A DNA stretch of 7,070 nt from Hyphomicrobiales bacterium (lineage in GTDB: Bacteria; Pseudomonadota; Alphaproteobacteria; Rhizobiales; Xanthobacteraceae): positions 1,225 through 8,294 of the forward strand of contig JAFKKQ010000353.1 of assembly GCA_017304505.1 (NCBI GenBank), given 5' to 3'. Position numbers and translations under genes: made by a program. Positions 5,164 through 7,070 of this stretch are shown here, in pieces (position 1 is the first letter of the stretch; the number at the start of each line of letters is the position of its first letter). The notes below the pieces were generated by a model, which made no database searches, was not told the DNA's origin, and saw only the letters and a program-made list of their open reading frames with translations.

Positions 5164-5169
5164 CTCCTT
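5164..5169 (-). promoter_or_regulatory. Ribosome-binding site fixing the ATG at 5157
   Basis: AAGGAG on the reverse strand ends six bases before the ATG at 5157. The alternative TTG start at 5163 would directly abut this sequence and could not use it, so the ATG is the start. Confidence 0.75.
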
Positions 5170-5272
5170 CTTTCTCTCGCTGTGTGGCGATCACGCTCCC
5201 CAAGAGTCGGCGATTACGCGCGCGGCGATTGCGACATGGCACTGGGGCGGCAACGTGACGCTTCCGCGGCAT

Positions 5273-5291
5273 TGCCGGGAATCCACCGGCA
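5273..5291 (-). terminator. Weak stem-loop after the outer-membrane protein gene
   Basis: TGCCGG and CCGGCA (5273-5278 with 5286-5291) form a 6-bp stem with a 7-base loop, 24 bases beyond the stop codon of the reverse-strand gene ending at 5316. No T-run follows, so this is only a candidate 3' end. Confidence 0.3.
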
Positions 5292-5315
5292 TGGAAGCTG
5301 CCCGCCCTGGCCCGC

Positions 5316-6089
5316 CTACCAAACGTGCTTGAAGCCGGCGGTGATGCTCTTCTGGCTCGTGGACATGCCGGCGTCTTCGAGCGACGTCGTAACCTTGACC
5401 GGTCCGAATAGCGTCTGCTCCAGGCTGAACTTGTTGTGCCATAGCGCATCGCCGGTGGATGTCCCCCCGCTCGCCGAGAGCGTGGTCCCGGAGGGCTTAA
5501 AATTGAGGCGAACCGATTCGGCAGCGGCCCATACTGGCGAGGGGCCTTCAACCGGCGTTGTCGGCGTCGCATCGGCCGCCCACGGCACGGCCGATATTGC
5601 AGGAGAGACCGGCCCCAGCGTTTGCGTAACCGAGTAGCTGTTCTGCAGCGCCACCGACAGATTCCGGCTGAGCGGCACCGTGCGGCTGAGGGTCGCGCCA
5701 AGCCGTCCCTCGTCGTTGCCGCTGTCATAGCGTGCATCGACGGCGGTCTTGTCAAAGCCCAACGGCGAGAGGCCCGGCATCGTCAGGCTCCCCCAGATTG
5801 CGCCGGAGGATGGCTCCGGCGTAACGCCGCGCACGAGATTGTCCGATGGGACGGGGCTCGCCGGCGCGGAAAGGCTGACATCGGCGCCGACCTTCGTTTC
5901 CCACCCCGTCGGCAATGATCGGCCCATCGTCAACGACGCCGAGCCGTCGGGGTTGTCGGTGCGGCTGCCGAACGTCGGCGACGATTTCACCGGCGGCGCG
6001 GTATCATTGGCCGCCGCAACACGCACCGGAAGCAGCAGAGCAAGACCGGCGGCAACCCAGAACCATCGCAACAAAGCAGACTGCAGCAT
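5316..6089 (-). CDS. Probable outer-membrane beta-barrel protein of unknown function
   Basis: The 257-residue product has a signal peptide: basic start, hydrophobic WFWVAAGLALLLPV (9-22) and probable cleavage after VRVAAA (27). The mature protein is rich in Ser, Thr, Gly and Asn with few Cys or Lys. It shows repeated alternating polar/hydrophobic segments typical of transmembrane beta strands: SASLTMGRSL (50-59), ETKVGADVSLSA (64-75), GRLGATLSRTV (128-138), NLSVALQNSYSVTQTL (143-158), VRLNFKPSGTTLSASGG (193-209), NKFSLEQTL (219-227) and SITAGFKHVW (248-257). It ends in an aromatic residue with Gly five positions before it, as in many outer-membrane proteins recognised by the BAM machinery. 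No specific porin or autotransporter family is recognised. The frame stays open upstream to 6551 over another gene, so the ATG at 6089, which opens the signal peptide, is preferred; its Shine-Dalgarno is weak. Confidence 0.75.
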   Translation of the reverse strand: MLQSALLRWFWVAAGLALLLPVRVAAANDTAPPVKSSPTFGSRTDNPDGSASLTMGRSLPTGWETKVGADVSLSAPASPVPSDNLVRGVTPEPSSGAIWGSLTMPGLSPLGFDKTAVDARYDSGNDEGRLGATLSRTVPLSRNLSVALQNSYSVTQTLGPVSPAISAVPWAADATPTTPVEGPSPVWAAAESVRLNFKPSGTTLSASGGTSTGDALWHNKFSLEQTLFGPVKVTTSLEDAGMSTSQKSITAGFKHVW

Positions 6090-6144
6090 GCGGTCGTCCA
6101 AACGGATGAAACCCGCCACGCCGACCGTGACGCGATGATCATTG

Positions 6145-6189
6145 TTGTCGGGCCGGCCGGTTAAGCGATCCTTGCCGGATGCCCGACAA
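6145..6189 (-). repeat. Long imperfect inverted repeat between two envelope-protein genes
   Basis: TTGTCGGGC (6145-6153) and GCCCGACAA (6181-6189) are a perfect 9-bp inverted repeat. Inside it, CGGC (6154-6157) can pair with GCCG (6174-6177), leaving a 3-base bulge and a 16-base loop. It lies in the 161-base gap between the stop of the proline-rich protein gene and the ATG at 6089, so it may act as a terminator for the former, a leader structure for the latter, or a protein-binding palindrome. No T-run follows. Confidence 0.4.
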
Positions 6190-6225
6190 ATGCGGCAACG
6201 ATGGGGAATCTTTGTGGCCGCGCGT

Positions 6226-6242
6226 TTGCGCAACCGGCGCAA
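6226..6242 (-). terminator. Small hairpin right after the proline-rich protein gene
   Basis: TTGCGC (6226-6231) and GCGCAA (6237-6242) form a 6-bp stem with a 5-base loop, starting eight bases beyond the stop codon at 6251. No T-run follows on the reverse strand, so this is only a candidate for a transcript end. Confidence 0.3.
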
Positions 6243-6250
6243 CTTTGCTT

Positions 6251-7070
6251 TCAATAGCCGATCAGGATTTCGCCGACCGCAGGCTTGACCGCGCGCACAT
6301 TCGCATCGCTGGAAAGCAGTTCCTTGTCCCCCGCGACGGCGTTGCGGGCCTGTTGAGGGGCCTTCGCATCCTCGAACAGGCGCATGCCGACCTTGCAGCC
6401 TCCCGGCAGCACGCTCAGGGCACCGCCCTCCCATCCGACCACCGAGGCCGAACCGTCGGCGCCGAAACCGCCGATCTTGAACGGACGCTTGTTCAGCTTC
6501 TCCAGGGTCGCGATCGGAAGACCAAGCTTCAGGCCCTTCGGCGCGACCCATTGCGACTTTCCGTTGATCGCAATCACCGACGGATTGGCATGGGTGGCGT
6601 TATCGTTCCAGAGCACCTCGAGGCGGCGCCGAGGGTCGCTCGGAAAAAGGATCGACGCATCGAGCCTGCTGCCTCCCTGTCCATCAACCTGTCCGAACAC
6701 GATGTTGCGGGCATCGTATTTGAGGGCGAGCTTGAGGTGCGTTGAATCTTTGGCAAAGACCCCGCTGCAAGCCAGGACGTGAGACGGCGGCTTCGGCGCG
6801 GGCTTATGCGCCGCCGGCGGCGCGTGCTGCAGAGGCTCGGCCTGTGGCGTCGCGGTCTGCACCGGAGATCGTTTCGGCGCAGCCTGCGGCGACGCTGCCG
6901 CGCGGCCGGAATTGGCACGGGGCGGCGACGGCTCAGGCCAGCGATTCTGCACGGGCGGCGCGGACTGCGGCCAGCGGTCCTGCACCGTTGGTGCCGGCGC
7001 ACCGGGCGGCGGGGGAAACTGGGCCAGCGCGATGGCTGGATAGGCCACGACGACGGCTGCAGCCAGCGCG
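6251..7070 (-). CDS. Exported proline-rich protein of unknown function (5' end outside window)
   Basis: The gene runs off the right edge; 272 residues are visible and the true start is missing. The visible start is the hydrophobic end of a signal peptide (ALAAAVVVAYPAIALA, probable cleavage before QFPPPPG). A proline-rich, disordered segment of about 85 residues follows. It contains two copies of VQ(D/N)RWP(Q/E) spaced 11 residues apart, then Ala/Pro/Lys stretches. A folded C-terminal domain of about 170 residues starts near LACSGVFAKDSTHLKLAL and includes NIVFGQVDG, LEVLWNDN, INGKSQWVAPKGLKLGLP, FKIGGFGADGSASVVGWEGG and a second cysteine in LPGGCKVGMRL. One disulfide is likely. I do not recognise the domain. 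A periplasmic protein whose flexible proline linker spans from membrane or cell wall to a beta-rich domain is a reasonable picture, but that is inference. A GTG at 7048 would remove part of the signal peptide and is not the start. Confidence 0.8.
   Translation of the reverse strand, partial: ALAAAVVVAYPAIALAQFPPPPGAPAPTVQDRWPQSAPPVQNRWPEPSPPRANSGRAAASPQAAPKRSPVQTATPQAEPLQHAPPAAHKPAPKPPSHVLACSGVFAKDSTHLKLALKYDARNIVFGQVDGQGGSRLDASILFPSDPRRRLEVLWNDNATHANPSVIAINGKSQWVAPKGLKLGLPIATLEKLNKRPFKIGGFGADGSASVVGWEGGALSVLPGGCKVGMRLFEDAKAPQQARNAVAGDKELLSSDANVRAVKPAVGEILIGY
6936..6985 (-). repeat. In-frame 33-base tandem-like repeat coding for VQxRWPx
   Basis: Two 17-base copies, 6936-6952 and 6969-6985, differ at two positions and lie 33 bases apart, i.e. 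11 codons. They encode VQDRWPQ and VQNRWPE in the proline-rich linker of the exported protein. This fits internal duplication of an 11-residue unit. Confidence 0.6.

Noticed and set aside
5237..5251. Sigma-54-like site TGGCAC-N5-CGGC with GG-N10-GC spacing on the forward strand
   Set aside because: It points towards the 3' end of a reverse-strand gene with no forward gene downstream, and the -12 element is degenerate.
4042..5637. A 531-codon open frame on the forward strand
   Set aside because: It runs antisense across three reverse-strand genes that have signal peptides, good ribosome-binding sites and protein-like composition. Its own translation is rich in Arg, His and Pro with no domain, typical of an antisense shadow in GC-rich DNA.
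6090..6551. Extension of the barrel-protein frame upstream of 6089
   Set aside because: It would overlap 301 bases of the proline-rich protein gene on the same strand in another frame, and the added sequence is Arg-rich and precedes a clear signal peptide.
1..7070. Search for tRNA/rRNA genes, CRISPR repeats, insertion sequences, integrase or toxin-antitoxin genes
   Set aside because: No cloverleaf, regularly spaced repeat, transposase motif, terminal inverted repeat with target duplication, or toxin-antitoxin-like gene pair was seen on reading; a covariance-model or HMM scan could still find something subtle.

Overview
The window is GC-rich bacterial chromosome, most likely from an alphaproteobacterium of the Bradyrhizobium/Rhodopseudomonas/Nitrobacter group. 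That placement rests on overall protein style and codon use, read by eye, and is an inference. No tRNA, rRNA, CRISPR array, insertion sequence or phage gene is visible, so this looks like ordinary core or lineage-specific chromosome rather than a mobile island.

Left part (1-1888). Positions 1-296 are leader or intergenic DNA with small repeats and hairpins. A forward CheZ-like phosphatase gene (297-929) meets a reverse YibF-type glutathione S-transferase (942-1550) tail to tail, with only 12 bases between the two stop codons. Upstream of the transferase on the reverse strand is a CspA-family cold-shock gene (1673-1888) with a strong ribosome-binding site and a hairpin in its leader.

Middle (2081-4024). 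rlmJ, a 23S rRNA adenine methyltransferase, lies on the reverse strand. A small forward gene (3051-3281) for a putative membrane-anchored or exported protein diverges from it. That gene in turn converges on a reverse-strand secreted ribonuclease of the T2 family (3350-4024), whose second active-site motif lacks the usual lysine.

Right part (4078-7070). Four more reverse-strand genes follow: a secreted four-cysteine protein just upstream of the RNase T2 gene, a cytoplasmic helical protein of unknown function, a probable outer-membrane beta-barrel protein, and a proline-rich exported protein whose start lies beyond the window. At least four of the five reverse-strand products from 3350 to 7070 appear to be exported, so this end encodes mainly envelope or periplasmic functions.

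The best leads are the RNase T2 / four-cysteine protein pair, the stand-alone CheZ-like gene with a probable C-terminal CheY-docking tail, and several compact palindromes at gene junctions and leaders. I do not see a clearly new multi-gene system. The unknown genes are described without an assigned function.
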